Shown here: positions 31,673-44,426 of the stretch, in pieces | Layout of the letters: every line of letters begins with the position of its first letter | How positions within the stretch are numbered: the stretch's first letter is position 1 | NCBI GenBank assembly: GCA_025677825.1 | Contig: JAIXMO010000001.1 | Location: 930,001-994,000, forward strand | From: Helicostylum pulchrum | Taxonomy: Eukaryota > Mucoromycota > Mucoromycetes > Mucorales > Mucoraceae | Direction: 5' to 3' | DNA length: 64,000 nt | Notes under the pieces: generated by a model | Told to the model about the DNA's origin: nothing | Databases searched by the model: none | What the model saw: the letters and a program-made list of their open reading frames with translations, nothing else | Program-made: the position numbers and the translations under genes

Positions 31673-34638
31673 GCATTTCAGCTTGATGGCGCATTTCAGC
31701 TTCTCGAGCCATATAATCTTGTGTCCGTTGTTGCTCTATCTGACGTTGTAAGGAATCTGGTGAAGCATTTTTATTAGCTGGAGCGATTGTTACCTGGCTG
31801 GGTGGAACAGGGCTGACTTGTGTTTTGGTTACAGCAGAGGCTTTTAACTCCAAATAGAGGCTCAGAACATCTCTTTGAATATAGTCACCAAGTGTAGCAA
31901 GATGTATTTTAAGAAGGTCATGTTGAGCTCGGTAGACACGGTCGAATAAGATGGGGTCCTGAGATTTGTGTCGGTTATATTGGTCCATAAATATCATTTT
32001 AAAATTATTATCAAGCTCACGAAATAATTCATGGTATAACTGTTCAGATACTACACGGAAAGCTTGTGTTTCATGGTAGTTTTCCTTGATCGCCTTTGTA
32101 TAGACGGCCTTAATCTTTTGTACATATGGAATGGCTGCTCGAAAAATCTGGTCAAATAGTTGATGCTTATATGCTTCAGTAATGAAAACGGAAACGTCAG
32201 GAGGAAATTGGAGATGTTGGGCAGGTTGAATAGGTTGCATTGGTCCAGCAAATTTAACTGGTTGAACTTGTTGAGCACTATTCCAATTGATCATACTTGA
32301 CATAGGAGGTACCACTTGTTGATTTTGTTGTAATAAAGGATCATCATTAACGTTTACATCAGCTTCGTCTTCAGAACTTCCAATATGAGCGTCGTCAAAT
32401 ACGAAAGCATCATCATTTTCTCCTAATTTATTTGGTTTTGCAGTTCTCTTCGAGTTTTCAGTATAAGTCTACAAAATAAATTATCAGCAACATAAAAAAA
32501 AGAGTATGTACATACAAAAAAAAGGGGGAGGGGATCTTACAACGGCAGCTCTTTTACGAGCACCTCTACCAAGGTTTTCAAAGGCTAACCTCTTTTCTTC
32601 CTTCTTTCTGGCGGCCTCAAGTTCTTGTTGTTTTATAAACTTTTGCCAAAAATCTTCGGATGTATTTCCCTCTACAGTATCATCCGTATCAGAAGGAAGA
32701 TCGTCCATCGAACCATCTACTTTCCAGACTTTAGCAAAAGAAAAATTGATACCTTGTTCAGCAGCTTTAACATTTCCTTTTTCAGCCTCTTGAATCTCCT
32801 CCTTTTGTTTTTCGAGTGCAACTTGGCGATACTTTTCACGATCTAATAAGGCATCAATAGCAGCAGAGTCATAATGAATATCCTTTGAGTCATCATCCGA
32901 AAATAAAGCCTCAGCACCAAACTTTAAAATGGATTCAAAATCTTCAATCTTTTCTTCTTCGTTTTCATTCATACGTTCTACAACTAAATGTTCTAATGCC
33001 ATCTTTCGCTTTCCGATCTGCAATATCTTTTCTTCTACAGTTAAACGAGTCATAAGACGAAGGATTAAGACCATGTTGCTTTGACCTATACGATGTGCTC
33101 GACTGATAGCTTGTAAATCTGCGTAAGGGTTAAAATCTGAATCCCAAATGATGATTGTATCCGCCGAAGCTAGATTAATACCAACACCACCGGCACGCGT
33201 AGATAATAAAAAGACGTCAATTTGAGAGTTTGGAGCATTGAATGCATCGATGCTACGAACACGATTACGTTCACTACAACTACCATCTAAACGACAATAC
33301 TTTATGTTTTGGTGAGTCATATAATCTTCTAAAACATCTAATGTACGAGTCATGGTTGAAAATAGTAAGACACGATGGCCTTTAGCTTTGAGCTTGGGTA
33401 ACATTTGATGAAACAGGATTAATTTACCACAGGCGTTAATCATTGCATTTTGAGTTTCTTTAGGTGTAGGTTGAGCAGTTTCTACACCGTCTAATAAATA
33501 AGGATGATTTAAAAGCTTTCTCAGGTTCATAAAGATTGAACTTAAACCCTTTTGAACCTTCGAACCAGTGGCAAGACTGAGAGTTTCAAATATCTCTCGA
33601 CTGAGACATTGTTTATAGACTTCTTTTTGAATTGGGGTCATGGAAACGGGCACAATTAATTCGTATTTAGGTGGAAGTGTTTTGAGTACCTCTTCTTTGG
33701 TACGCCTCAAGAAATGAGGTCTTAAACGAGTATGAAGTTCAGCTATCTTGACTCTGGTCATATCAGTGTAATTATCAGCCTCGCTTCCATGAAATCCGCG
33801 TGGTTGAATAAAGTTCATAATGTTGAATAATTCCTTTAAGTTATTTTGAAGCGGTGTACCAGTTAATAATGTAATTTGATCGGTATTGTACTTTTTTAAT
33901 GTTTTAAATAACAAGGATTCATCATTTTTCAAACGTTGAGATTCATCTACAACCATAACAGGCCAGAAAAGGTGTTGCAATTTAGTTGCTTCCATAGAGG
34001 ATTCATATGTTGTAACGACAACATGACATTTCAAGCTCATTCGGCTATCAAAAATTTCATTTTCCAAAGCTAATTTACGACCTACGCTACCGCCAAAGTA
34101 CGGGGCTACAGTTAATTCAGGTGCCCACTTAGTAAATTCACGGATCCAGTTTGTAGCAGTACTGTTAGGTACAACAATAATGAACGGATAGATGTCGTAT
34201 TTTACATATAAAGTGTACAAATAACTAATGATTTGAATAGTCTTTCCTAAACCCATATCATCGGCCAGAATACAAGATTGCTTATTTTCCCATTGATATA
34301 ATAACCAGCTACAATTAAGATTTTGTTATTATTATTTTTTTAGTGTTTTTTATATATATTTATATCGAGACTCACTTTAAAGCTTCAAGTTGATGCTTCA
34401 TTAAAGTACCACCTTTAATGAAGTCAGGTTGGAATTTCAATTCATGCTTTTCATAACTTTCTGTTTTGGCAAGTTTGCGGACTTCACCGATCAACTTTTT
34501 AACACCAACGGGCGGTTTAACTTGAGTAGATTGAATGTACCTGTCAAGTGCAAGTTTATAATCAGGATATAACTCAATATTTTGTTCTTCAGGAGGTGTA
34601 TCCCAAACAGCTAGAATATAGAAATAAGTATAATAAAA

Positions 34639-34688
<50 letters not shown>

Positions 34689-36140
34689 AGAATTTACCAT
34701 CTTCATAACTGGTATCTTTATAAACAACAAGAATACGTCTTGGTATACGTTGGAGCTTATTTTCCCACTCTACATTTAATATTCTATCCACAATAGTCCA
34801 TTCAATTGGTATTTCATTTGTCGCTATACTAGGGTTTTCTTCTCTCTTTTTAATATAGGCTCTGTGAGCAGAAGGTTGAGCTCCTTGCATCCAGCTGTCA
34901 GAAACCCAATTTGTATGACGATAAGATAAATTTTTCCATTTAATTAAGCATTCATTCTTGTTATCGACTACTCTTTCGCCTACAATTGAACCGGGTGCTG
35001 TGCCAAATGTGTTGCATTCAATACATTTACCATTCTTATAGAATTCAACAAAATCCAAATCATCTGTTTTATCAGTTAAACTAGAAGATACGCCAGGCTT
35101 AATACAGTTCTTATGAAATGCTCTAAAACAGATATAACATCGAAACGGTATCGTATTTGAATTATCGACAATACTCGTAGAGCAGTGACTACATTTTGTA
35201 TTCTTTTGGCATTTAACACAGGTTAATTCACCATTATCAAAATAAGAATTGGACAAAGAAGGTAAACAGCTGTTGTGTATAACGCATGAACAGGTATTAC
35301 AAAATAATAATCGACACTTTTTACTATTAGGACCAATAGGTACATCCAATCTACCAACATGAGTTCCCGGTTTATGACAACGATAGCAGCGGTTAGAGTG
35401 ATATTTAATTATATTTCGATCGGTAGGAATAGGTACACGACATGTATATTCTATACGACTCTTTCGATCAAGTGGAGAAGACGATGCAGGATAAAATTCG
35501 CTTTCAAATGATTGAGATCGTTTAACTACGCGACCACTTCTTGAAACAGTGGATATTTCAGTTTCTTCTTCTGATTCACCAGCATATTCTTCTTCTTCTT
35601 CTTCTGATTCATATTCTTCGGAGCTAATGGCTGTACTAGAAGTATCTTGATTGTAATCATCATTTTTCACTTGAAATCGTACCTTCTTTTTAGGCCCGGG
35701 TTGCGTTTGAAATACGTGTACTCTTTTTCTGTTTCCTGGGTCTTCTTGACAAAACTGACGTAACTCAAAATCCTCGATTAATTTCTTATTGGCTTCATTA
35801 AAGTCACTGTACGGTATCTATCAATTTTTTATTAGCTTATAACTTTAAAGGAGGGGTTATTATTATTTAATCACCTTTTCAACTTGACCGCTTTTAAACT
35901 CTACAATATAACTAACACGTCCTATTTCTGAAGTTGTTCTACCCTCGATGGCCTTCATTGAAGTAGGATAATTCCATGGTAACAGTGTGATTGTAATCGG
36001 TTGAAACTTTTCTTTTAACTCCTGGAAAAAAAACAAAAACAAAAAAGGTTTAATATGCCACTTTTTATATGTAATATATCGATACTTTTTTTTTATATGT
36101 ATCAACTTACTTTACGAGTTATAGTCTCGTAAACCTTCAT
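30405..36140 (-). CDS. CHD-family (Mi-2/Mit1-like) SNF2 chromatin remodeller
   Basis: Six exons: 36111-36140, 35875-36021, 34698-35817, 34376-34610, 32541-34308 and 30405-32468; 1787 residues. Order of domains: an N-terminal segment of about 60 residues; acidic Ser-rich region; tandem zinc-binding cysteine clusters about 200-310 ([44 protein letters not shown]), PHD-like; chromodomain-like [23 protein letters not shown]2 ATPase from about 505 with Walker A DDMGLGKT, motif [14 protein letters not shown]; helicase C with [33 protein letters not shown] and [10 protein letters not shown]. The C-terminal 690 residues are Gln-rich, with a long Ala-Gln/His alternation. The family slides nucleosomes and works in deacetylase complexes (Mi-2, fission yeast Mit1), so a heterochromatin role is inferred. 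Motif II is DESQ instead of DEAH. The gene is divergent from the chitin synthase. Confidence 0.88.
30935..31170 (-). repeat. Ala-Gln dipeptide-encoding repeat tract
   Basis: Roughly 235 bases of degenerate GCNCAR hexamers encoding alternating Ala-Gln with Ala-His and Ala-Glu variants ([20 protein letters not shown]). It contains a duplicated block ([11 protein letters not shown] occurs twice), showing expansion by unequal exchange or slippage. Confidence 0.85.
31635..31673 (-). repeat. Polyglutamine CAA tract in the remodeller
   Basis: About 12 consecutive CAA codons (ttg on the plus strand) encoding polyglutamine in the C-terminal part of the CHD-type protein. Confidence 0.85.
34642..34684. 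repeat. (AC)n microsatellite in remodeller intron
   Basis: About 21 uninterrupted AC units (GT on the coding strand), located within the 87-nt intron between exons 3 and 4 of the CHD-type gene, a short distance after the donor. Confidence 0.95.
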
Positions 36141-36511
36141 AATTTTTTTCTTTTTCTTTCTTTATGAGTGGTTTTTCTTAAAAACAAAAATAACACGTCG
36201 CGTACAAAAAGTACCAAAAAAAAAGCTCCTGTGACAGTCACGGTGGGTGGTGGTGATTTAAAAAAAGGAGTGAAAAGCATAATGTGGTGCACTTAACAAA
36301 TAATTCGATGTTGCACCAAATTATAGGAGAGAAAAGAGGGTGAAAAAATTGTAATAAATGCATGTTTTTTATGTACATCTTATAAATACAATATCCTTTT
36401 TTTTTCCCTTTTTTTTTCTTTCCTTCCTTCTCTTTATATTTCTTTACACTTTTTTTATATACATTTATAAATAAACCTAAAAAAAGAAAGGGATTGTGTG
36501 TGTGTAATTCA
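36141..36511. promoter_or_regulatory. Shared divergent promoter, remodeller / chitin synthase
   Basis: 371 bases separate the two divergent starts. It contains long pyrimidine runs (36392-36450) on the chitin synthase side, typical of leader sequences in this window, and no other gene. The regulatory role is inferred from position only. Confidence 0.45.
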
Positions 36512-39500
36512 ATGCAAGACGATTCACGTATAGATTTGACATGCTTATTAAGCCAAGGTCAGCAACAGCCACCTACTGAGGATAGCATCACAAACTTACT
36601 GTCTAGTAGATTTAAGCGTAATCAACCTTATACTCGTATTGGTCACTCTAACTTGATCGTAGTCAATCCGTATCAACCATTAGAGATTCTTAATGATGCT
36701 ACATTGAAATCGTATGCTGATATTGGCTATAGAAATGTTGTAGAAAACAAGTCGTTTATGCAGCCCCATGTTTACGATTTGGCTGCGAGGGTGTATTTCC
36801 ATATGCGTAGAACGGGTGAAGATCAAAGTATTATATTAAGGTAAACAAAAAAGCTTCTCAGTCGGGGTTAGGATTTTAATAGAGAGAGATATAGAGAGAG
36901 ATAGAGATAGAGATAGAGAGAAAGAGAAAAGAGTATAAAAGGGGTGTTTTTTTTTGTGGGGGTTGTATATTTATATAATAAGGGCAATTGTATAATTGGG
37001 CATGTAAATTAAAATTATTATTTTTAACTAGTGGTATTACTGGTTCTGGTAAGAGTACGACTAGATCACATATCCTAAGTCAAATCCTTTTATTATCAAC
37101 ACACTCTAAAAAGGAAACAAAACTACAACAACAAATTCAAAATTCACTTGTTATTCTGGAAGCATTTGGTAATACACGAACTCTACAAAATTCATCCGCT
37201 TCAAAATATGGTATTTTTCAAGAGCTTCAATTTTCTGAAAGAGGTCGTATTCTCGGTGCAAAGACTTTAAGTTATGCATTTGATAAATCTCGCGTGACAC
37301 TCATTCCAAAGGAAGAGCGATCTTTTAATGTGTTTTACTCTCTTTTGGCTGGTACAAGTCAAGATGAACAAGTTGCTTTACATTTAAATTTCCCTCCTGA
37401 ATCTTTTAATTATCTTGCGCAATCAAAGACAATTAAAGTACCCGAAATTAATGATGAAATAGCTTTTGCTGATCTCAAGAGTTCACTCAAAGTTTGTGGA
37501 TTTAAAGCAAAGACTGTAACTCAAATATTTCAATTGTTGGCTGCTATTTTACATTTAGGTAATCTACAATTTCAAGATGATGATACTGGCAATCAAGCTC
37601 AAGAGGCCTGTTGTGTTCGAAATCACGATGTATTAGAAACTGTCTCCGTTATTTTGGGTGTTTCTCCTACCAAGCTTGAACAATCACTTACATATAAATT
37701 AAGACTGATACGTAAAGAACTTTGTACTATGTTTTTGAATACCCAAGGTGCTACGGAACAAAGAGACGCCTTATCAAGAGCCCTTTATCATGTATTGTTT
37801 CTTTGGATTGTCGAATCTTTAAATACAAAGATGTGTTACAGCGATGGTGAACCAGCTAATTTTGTTGGTATCTTAGATCAATTTGGGTTTCAAAACTTCA
37901 AGTCAAATGGGTTTGAGGAGTTTTGCGCAAACTTTGCAAATGAACGTGTAAATCAATTTATTATCGATCAAAGGTTTAATGATTCCGAAGGTCTTAATGG
38001 TGCCATGATACGTGATGGTGTACCTATTCCAAAAATAAATGTACTCGATAACTCTGCTTGTCTTGATCTTTTGGTTGGTAAAGAACAAGATATGATGCGC
38101 GATGTAAACAAGTCTGCAGCTTTGGGTTTAGGTGGTATTATAGGTGCAATGGATCGAGACTGTGCTAAATATCAAAATGGTGCTACTGAAGCTACCAATG
38201 CCAACTTTTTAGCAAATGTTCAACGTACATATGGGTCTCATCCATCCTTTTCAAAATCTGGCCATGCTTATTCTTTTGGTATCAACCACTTTTCGGGAAA
38301 TGTTCATTATACCGTCGATTACTTTTTAGAAAAAAATTTAGATGATCTTTCACCAGATTTTGTTAGTTTGTTACGCGATAATAGTACCAATAGCTTTGTT
38401 TCTACTCTATTTGAAAGTTCTGCTATGGCTACTGAATCTCATCCTAAAGATGATCGTACAATTGTCAAAGCTCAGTTGACAAGTAAACCTACTCGTGCAC
38501 CTTCTATGAAACGTCCCAACAAACGCCGTAATAATACAGTAAGAGATCCTAATGCTCCTGTTCCAGAAACAGGTGAACCAGATGCAGATGAAATCAGAAA
38601 GCAAAAACTAATTCATGATGCAGAAGATGCTTATCAAAATATGCAAGTTACTACGGTGATGGATCAATTATATATGACATTACGTGATTTATTCTATAGT
38701 ATGTCAGATACCCGCATTTATAATGTTATTCATATTCGACCTAATGATACACAATCTGGCGACGTATTCGATCCCAAACGAGTTAAGGCTCAAGTCCGTT
38801 CATTTTTATTAGCCGATTTGACTTTTAAGAGCACAATAAATTATGCAAATTATTATATGTTTGGTGAATTCTTGGTGCGATATCAAAGTTTTGTTAGATC
38901 TTTACAGGTCGATCAAACTAAATCTGAAAGAGAACAAGTTGATGATATAAAGACTGTCATGAATTGGAACGAATCTCAAGCTTTTATGGGTCACGATATG
39001 ATTTGGTTCTCATACGAAACCTGGAAAGAATTAGAAGATGGTTTACGTGCAGCTGAAAAGGAAGAACGGGACCGTGCTAAAGGTCTTGACGCTAAACAAG
39101 AATTACCAAATCATAATGAACAACATATGTTAAATAATTCTATCGCCTCTGCCGTTGGTGCTGTTGCGGGAGGTGCGCCTGTTGCTTCTGCTGCTGTACC
39201 TGCAGGTTATTATCAAGAAGATCGTTTATTTCCTCCTAATGCTGGGTATATGGGAAATATGGGTCCTGGTAGAACATTTGATGGTGCTAGTTATATGGAT
39301 AGTGAAGATGGCATGAAGCGTGATAATGAAGGAAGTCAGTGGGGAGAAGAATCTGAATGGGGAATGAAGGGATTATCAGACGGGTAAGAAAAAAAAAACT
39401 TGGATTATACAATTATTTATAGAATTTTAACTCCTTAAAATACTAGATTTGGTCCAAATATGGATATGAGTAAAATGGTTGAAGATTACCATACGCCACA

Positions 39501-42500
39501 ACATGAATCAGTAGAAGAAGTGCCTATTACAGCCGTACGTATATGGTGGATCCGATTCGTTTGGCTTATGACATGGTGGATTCCTTCACCCTTCTTACGT
39601 TGGTTTGGTAAAATGAAACGAGAAGATGTGCAAATGGCATGGCGTGAAAAAGTGACACTTTGTATTATTATTTTCTTCTTTTCGACTATTACTATTTTTG
39701 TTATTGTTGGTCTTGGTGAAGTTATTTGTCCTGGTACAAGAAATATGTACTCAAGTGCAAATGTACAAGCTCATGGTATCCCTGATGATATGTATGTTAG
39801 TGTACGTGGTCATGTTTACGATATTACAAATTTCGCAAAGAGTCAACATGGTGCTTCTGCTTATATTGGTACGCCGGATTTAATGTCTCAAGTGGCTGGG
39901 TTAGATGTTTCTTATTCTGTACCTCCTCCTTTAACGGTTGCTTGCGCTGGTTTAGTTAACTCGGCTAATATCAAAATCATTCCAAATAATACCGTTGTAT
40001 TGGCAAATTTTGTTCATAATTCGGGTGACCAACGTACTGTACCTACTTTACCTAAATTAGCCGATCCTCGTTGGTATTGGGATTACTTTATTCCTACCAT
40101 GACACTTTATAGAAAGGGTAAAGTTGTAGTCCCTGTAAATCAACTCTATGAAGATTATCAAAGTTGGAGTCGTTTAGCGCTTGCTATCAATGGTAAAGTG
40201 TACGATATTAATGATTACATGTCTACAAGTAAAATATTTGATTCCGGTTCTACTGCTACCGATTACCATTTCTTGAATCCAACTGTAGAAGAAATATTTA
40301 CAAAATTCAGTGGCACAGATGCAACCGATAAATGGAATCAATATCGTGGTTCCATGACTCCTGAAGAACAAGAGATGAACTTGAATTGCCTTAACAATTT
40401 CTTTTATATTGGTGATGTTGACGAACGTGAATCTGCTCGCTGTATGTTTACCAACTATATGCTTTTGGCTGCAGCTGTTCTGATGTGCTTTGTTATTGTG
40501 GTGAAATTTTTAGCTGCGCTTCAGTTTGGTGGTGCACCTACACCTGAAGATCATGATAAATTTGTTATTTGTCAAGTACCTTGTTACACGGAAGATGAAG
40601 AGTCTTTAAAAAAGACAATCGATTCATTAACTGTGATGAATTATGATGATAAACGTAAATTGCTCTATATTATTGCTGATGGTATGATTATGGGTAGTGG
40701 TAATGACAGACCTACACCTCGTATTGTATTAGATGTCCTTGGCTATGATACAAAGAATGATCCAGAGCCTTTAATGTTTAAATCGATTGGTGAAGGTTCA
40801 AAACAATTGAATTATGGTAAAGTCTATTCTGGACTTTATGAATGTGAAGGTCATGTTGTTCCTTATGTTGTTATTGTTAAAGTCGGTAAAGCGTCTGAAC
40901 GTGCTAAACCTGGTAATCGTGGTAAACGTGATTCTCAAATGATCTGTATGAACTTTTTAAACAAGGTACATTTCGATAGTGAAATGACACCTCTCGAATT
41001 GGAAATGTATCATCAAATTAAAAATGTCATTGGTGTCAATCCTTCCTTTTATGAATATATTCTTATGGTGGATTCTGATACAGAAGTAATGTCTGACGCT
41101 TTAAACCATATGATTTCTCGTATGTTACATGATGGGCGTATTATTGGTCTTTGTGGCGAAACTAAATTGGTCAATGAAGATAGATCTTGGACTACGATGA
41201 TTCAAGTATACGAGTACTATATTTCCCATCATCTTGCAAAGGCCTTTGAATCCTTGTTTGGTTCTGTCACTTGTTTACCTGGTTGTTTCTGTATGTACCG
41301 TATTCGTACACCTGTCAAAAACGAACCACTTATTATCTCTCCCAAAGTAATTTACGATTATTCTGATAATCATGTTGATACGCTACATAAAAAGAACTTG
41401 TTGCATCTCGGTGAAGATCGTTATTTGACTACTTTAATGATGAAACATTTCCCTCAATACAAGATGAAATTTACGGCGCATGCTCAATGTAAGACTGTGG
41501 CTCCTGATCGTTGGCAAATTCTTTTATCGCAACGTCGTCGTTGGATTAATTCTACTATTCATAACTTGTTTGAAGTAGTTTTACTTCCAGATCTTTGTGG
41601 TTTCTGTTGCTTCTCTATGCGATTTGTTGTATTGATTGATTTGATTGGTACCTTGACTTTACCTGTTTCTGTTATTTATTTGGTTTATCTTATTTATGTG
41701 ATTGCTTCTAAAACGGGTCCTATTCCTATCCTGGCTTTATGTATGTTGGCTGGTATATATGGTTTACAAGCCATTTTATTCATCTTGAAACGTCAATGGC
41801 AACATATTGGTTGGATGATATTTTATATCTTGGCTATTCCGGTTTTCTCTTTCTTTTTACCCATTTATTCGTTCTGGCATTTTGATGATTTCTCTTGGGG
41901 TAATACCCGTGTTGTTGTTGGTGATAAAAAACAAAAGAAGATTATTGTCGCTGATGATGAAAAGTTTGACGAAAAGATGATTCCTCTTAAGAAATGGAGT
42001 GTTTATGAACAAGAACTTTGGGAATTAGGCTCAACTGGTAGTAAAGAAACTGGTGTTACCGGAAATACTTACAAGAGTTATCAGACACATGGTTCTCGAG
42101 GTAATCAATCTGGCATGTATGATAGTCGTACTCAGTATGGTGGAAGTCAAGCTGGTGGTGAATATGATTACTATAGAGATACTAATGTCGCTGGATTTGA
42201 GAAACGTGGTGGTAATCGATCACAAAGTCCGATGGGATTCCAAGGTTCAGTTATTGGTGGATCAGAATATGGTGGAGCAGCTACACAAGATTTCATGATG
42301 ACGCCGCCTATGCCAAGAGGATCTCAAGCTATGTCAGTACATAGCTTTGGACCTGATTACGCAACTAGTGGTCATATTACGCCTATGATGGGTGGTGGTA
42401 ATGGCAGTATGATGTACGATAGATCTAGTGGTATGATGGGTGGAAGTATGATGGGAGGTCAACCTCACATGATGATGCCAGGAAACCAAAGTGAATATGA

Positions 42501-42811
42501 AATGCCAATTAGACCAATGAGTCAATTCTCCATACCATTGTCACAAGGTGGTATGCAGCCTATGACACCTCCCGGTTTTCCAACCGATGAAGAGATTTTA
42601 TCAGAAATTAGAAATATCCTTCAAACAGCCAACTTGATGAGCATTACCAAAAAACAGGGTAAATATGATATGATCAATGGTATTTACTTGTATATTAACC
42701 CTTTTATTATTAGTTCGAGAGCAACTTAGTGCATTCTTTGGTTTTGACATGACGCCTAAAAAAGAATATATCAATACTAGTATTGAGTATATTTTACAAG
42801 GACGTCTTTAA
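36512..42811 (+). CDS. Class V chitin synthase with myosin motor-like domain
   Basis: Four exons: 36512-36840, 37032-39383, 39447-42658 and 42714-42811; 1996 residues. The N-terminal third is a myosin head-like domain with P-loop SGITGSGKSTTR (about residue 111), FGNTRT, and FVGILDQFGFQNF. A membrane helix (VTLCIIIFFFSTITIFVIVG) leads to a cytochrome b5-like segment (RGHVYDITNFAKSQHGA, about residue 1010), another helix, and the chitin synthase catalytic domain: MVDSDTEVM (about 1435), LPGCFCMYRI, GEDRYLTTLMM and QRRRWINST (about 1588), then a cluster of membrane helices. The last 50 residues are a DEK-C-type domain (ITKKQVREQLSAFFGFDM), complete only after removal of a 55-nt intron. The enzyme polymerises UDP-GlcNAc into cell wall chitin; the motor-like domain aids delivery to the hyphal tip. 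A (GA)n-type tract lies in the first intron. Confidence 0.95.
36881..36929. repeat. Purine-rich simple repeat in chitin synthase intron 1
   Basis: Repeats of agagat/gagaga over about 50 bases inside the 191-nt first intron, which is unusually long for this window. Confidence 0.8.
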
Positions 42812-43029
42812 TTAATTATTTATTACGATCTTATACACACATACACAGCATTTTCCTCTTCATGTAATCAGCACTCACACACAAAAAAAAAAATTAACAT
42901 TTTCTATAATAAAATTATGAAAAAGGCTCACCTATTTTTATAAATCCGCTCTTTTTTTTGTTTCATTTGTTTTCTATTTTTCTCTCTCTTTTAGTTTTTT
43001 TTTTACACATACTTCTTCTGACATTAACA

Positions 43030-44289
43030 ATGTTACAAACTAATGACGCTAAAAAAGAAAAGTTAAAGGAAAACTTGTTGGGTCTTCATTGGGCTTCTAT
43101 TACTGGCAATGTCGGTAAACTATTACACTTTTTATTTAAAATAAAACATAAAAAAAAAATGCTTATCATAACACGCTCTTTTAGGACTAGTAAAATTTGC
43201 TCTTGACCACGGTGTTCCTATTGACTCCGTCGTAAACGGCTTTGTGCCTCTACAAGTTGCTTGTATTAATGATAATAATATTGCTGTAGTTCAATACCTT
43301 ATTGACCGAGGTGCTGATGTCAATATGCAAAAGTAAGAAATGTAATGCGTGTATGTGTGTGTCTCTTTTTTTTTTTGACTCACTTTTTTTTTTTTCCTAG
43401 GTGGCCGAAGAAACATAGTACAGACAAGACACAAGCAGTACATAGAGCAACTGGATCTACAGCGCTTCATGTTGCTTGTGCAAATGGATGTATTCGTATT
43501 GTAGATTTGTTAATAAGAAATAATGCTCGAGTCGATATTAAAGATAAATATGGGTCAACACCTTTAGATATCGCACAAGCGAAACATGAGACTGAAATTA
43601 TTAACCTATTAAAAGCAGCAAAAACACCGCCACATGACGAATATAGATATAAAAAGGAACATAAGCATTCTATTAGAAGACCTAGTTTACCTTCTATTAT
43701 GGAATGCAAGCGTATACCTTTTACCTTGACTCAAAAGGACTCGAGGCGGAGTTTCTCTGGTGCGCACAGACCCTCTGTAGACGAAATTGTCACACTTGAT
43801 AACAATAATAAAAGTTCGCTTAGTATACCTCTATCCATGTCTTCGAATTCATCTGACGAATCCTCGCCGATGGTAGCTACTTCTCCGTCAAGTTTCGGCG
43901 ATAGCTTAAATTCGGATACTAACTTTGATTGGTATGGTTATGGTGTTATTAATAACTACGACGACGAGAACTATTTATTGTCTCTGGAAAGACGAGCTTT
44001 TAACTTTGAATTAAATCGAGACGGAAACCTTGAAAGACATTCACAAGAGTTAAATCGAAAATCGCATGATCAAACCTCTTCTGATGACGACCTAGATGAT
44101 GATGAAAGATATCAAAGCGAACCTTTATCGTATATATATAATATGGATCGACCTGAAATGAAGAGAAATTGGTTTGGTGGATTTGGTAAAGAATCTGTTA
44201 GGAATTCGCTCGATAATCACCGAAAACATGATTTTGATCATCGAACAGGATTCTTTTCAAGATGGACTCCTGCATGGTCGAAGAAATGA
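43030..44289 (+). CDS. Ankyrin-repeat protein
   Basis: Three exons, 43030-43114, 43185-43332 and 43401-44289, give 373 residues. The first 140 residues hold about three to four ankyrin repeats: LLGLHWASITGNVGLVKFAL, GFVPLQVACINDNNIAVVQY, GSTALHVACANGCIRIVDLL and GSTPLDIAQAKHETEIINLL. The remaining 230 residues are Ser/Asp/Arg-rich and probably disordered, with phosphorylatable Ser clusters and a basic aromatic C-terminus (GFFSRWTPAWSKK). There is no membrane segment. Ankyrin repeats mediate protein binding; the partner is unknown. Both introns fall inside the repeats and keep their register, which supports the model. The gene is convergent with pyruvate decarboxylase. Confidence 0.82.
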
Positions 44290-44426
44290 TCGTTAGACTC
44301 CCTAACACGCGCAAACACGCACACTCACACAAGCAATTGTAAATAATTTTGTAAATAAAGAATGCTCCTTTATAAAATTTAGAAATGCACACTTTCTCCC
44401 TTTTTTTATTGTTATTATTAAATATT

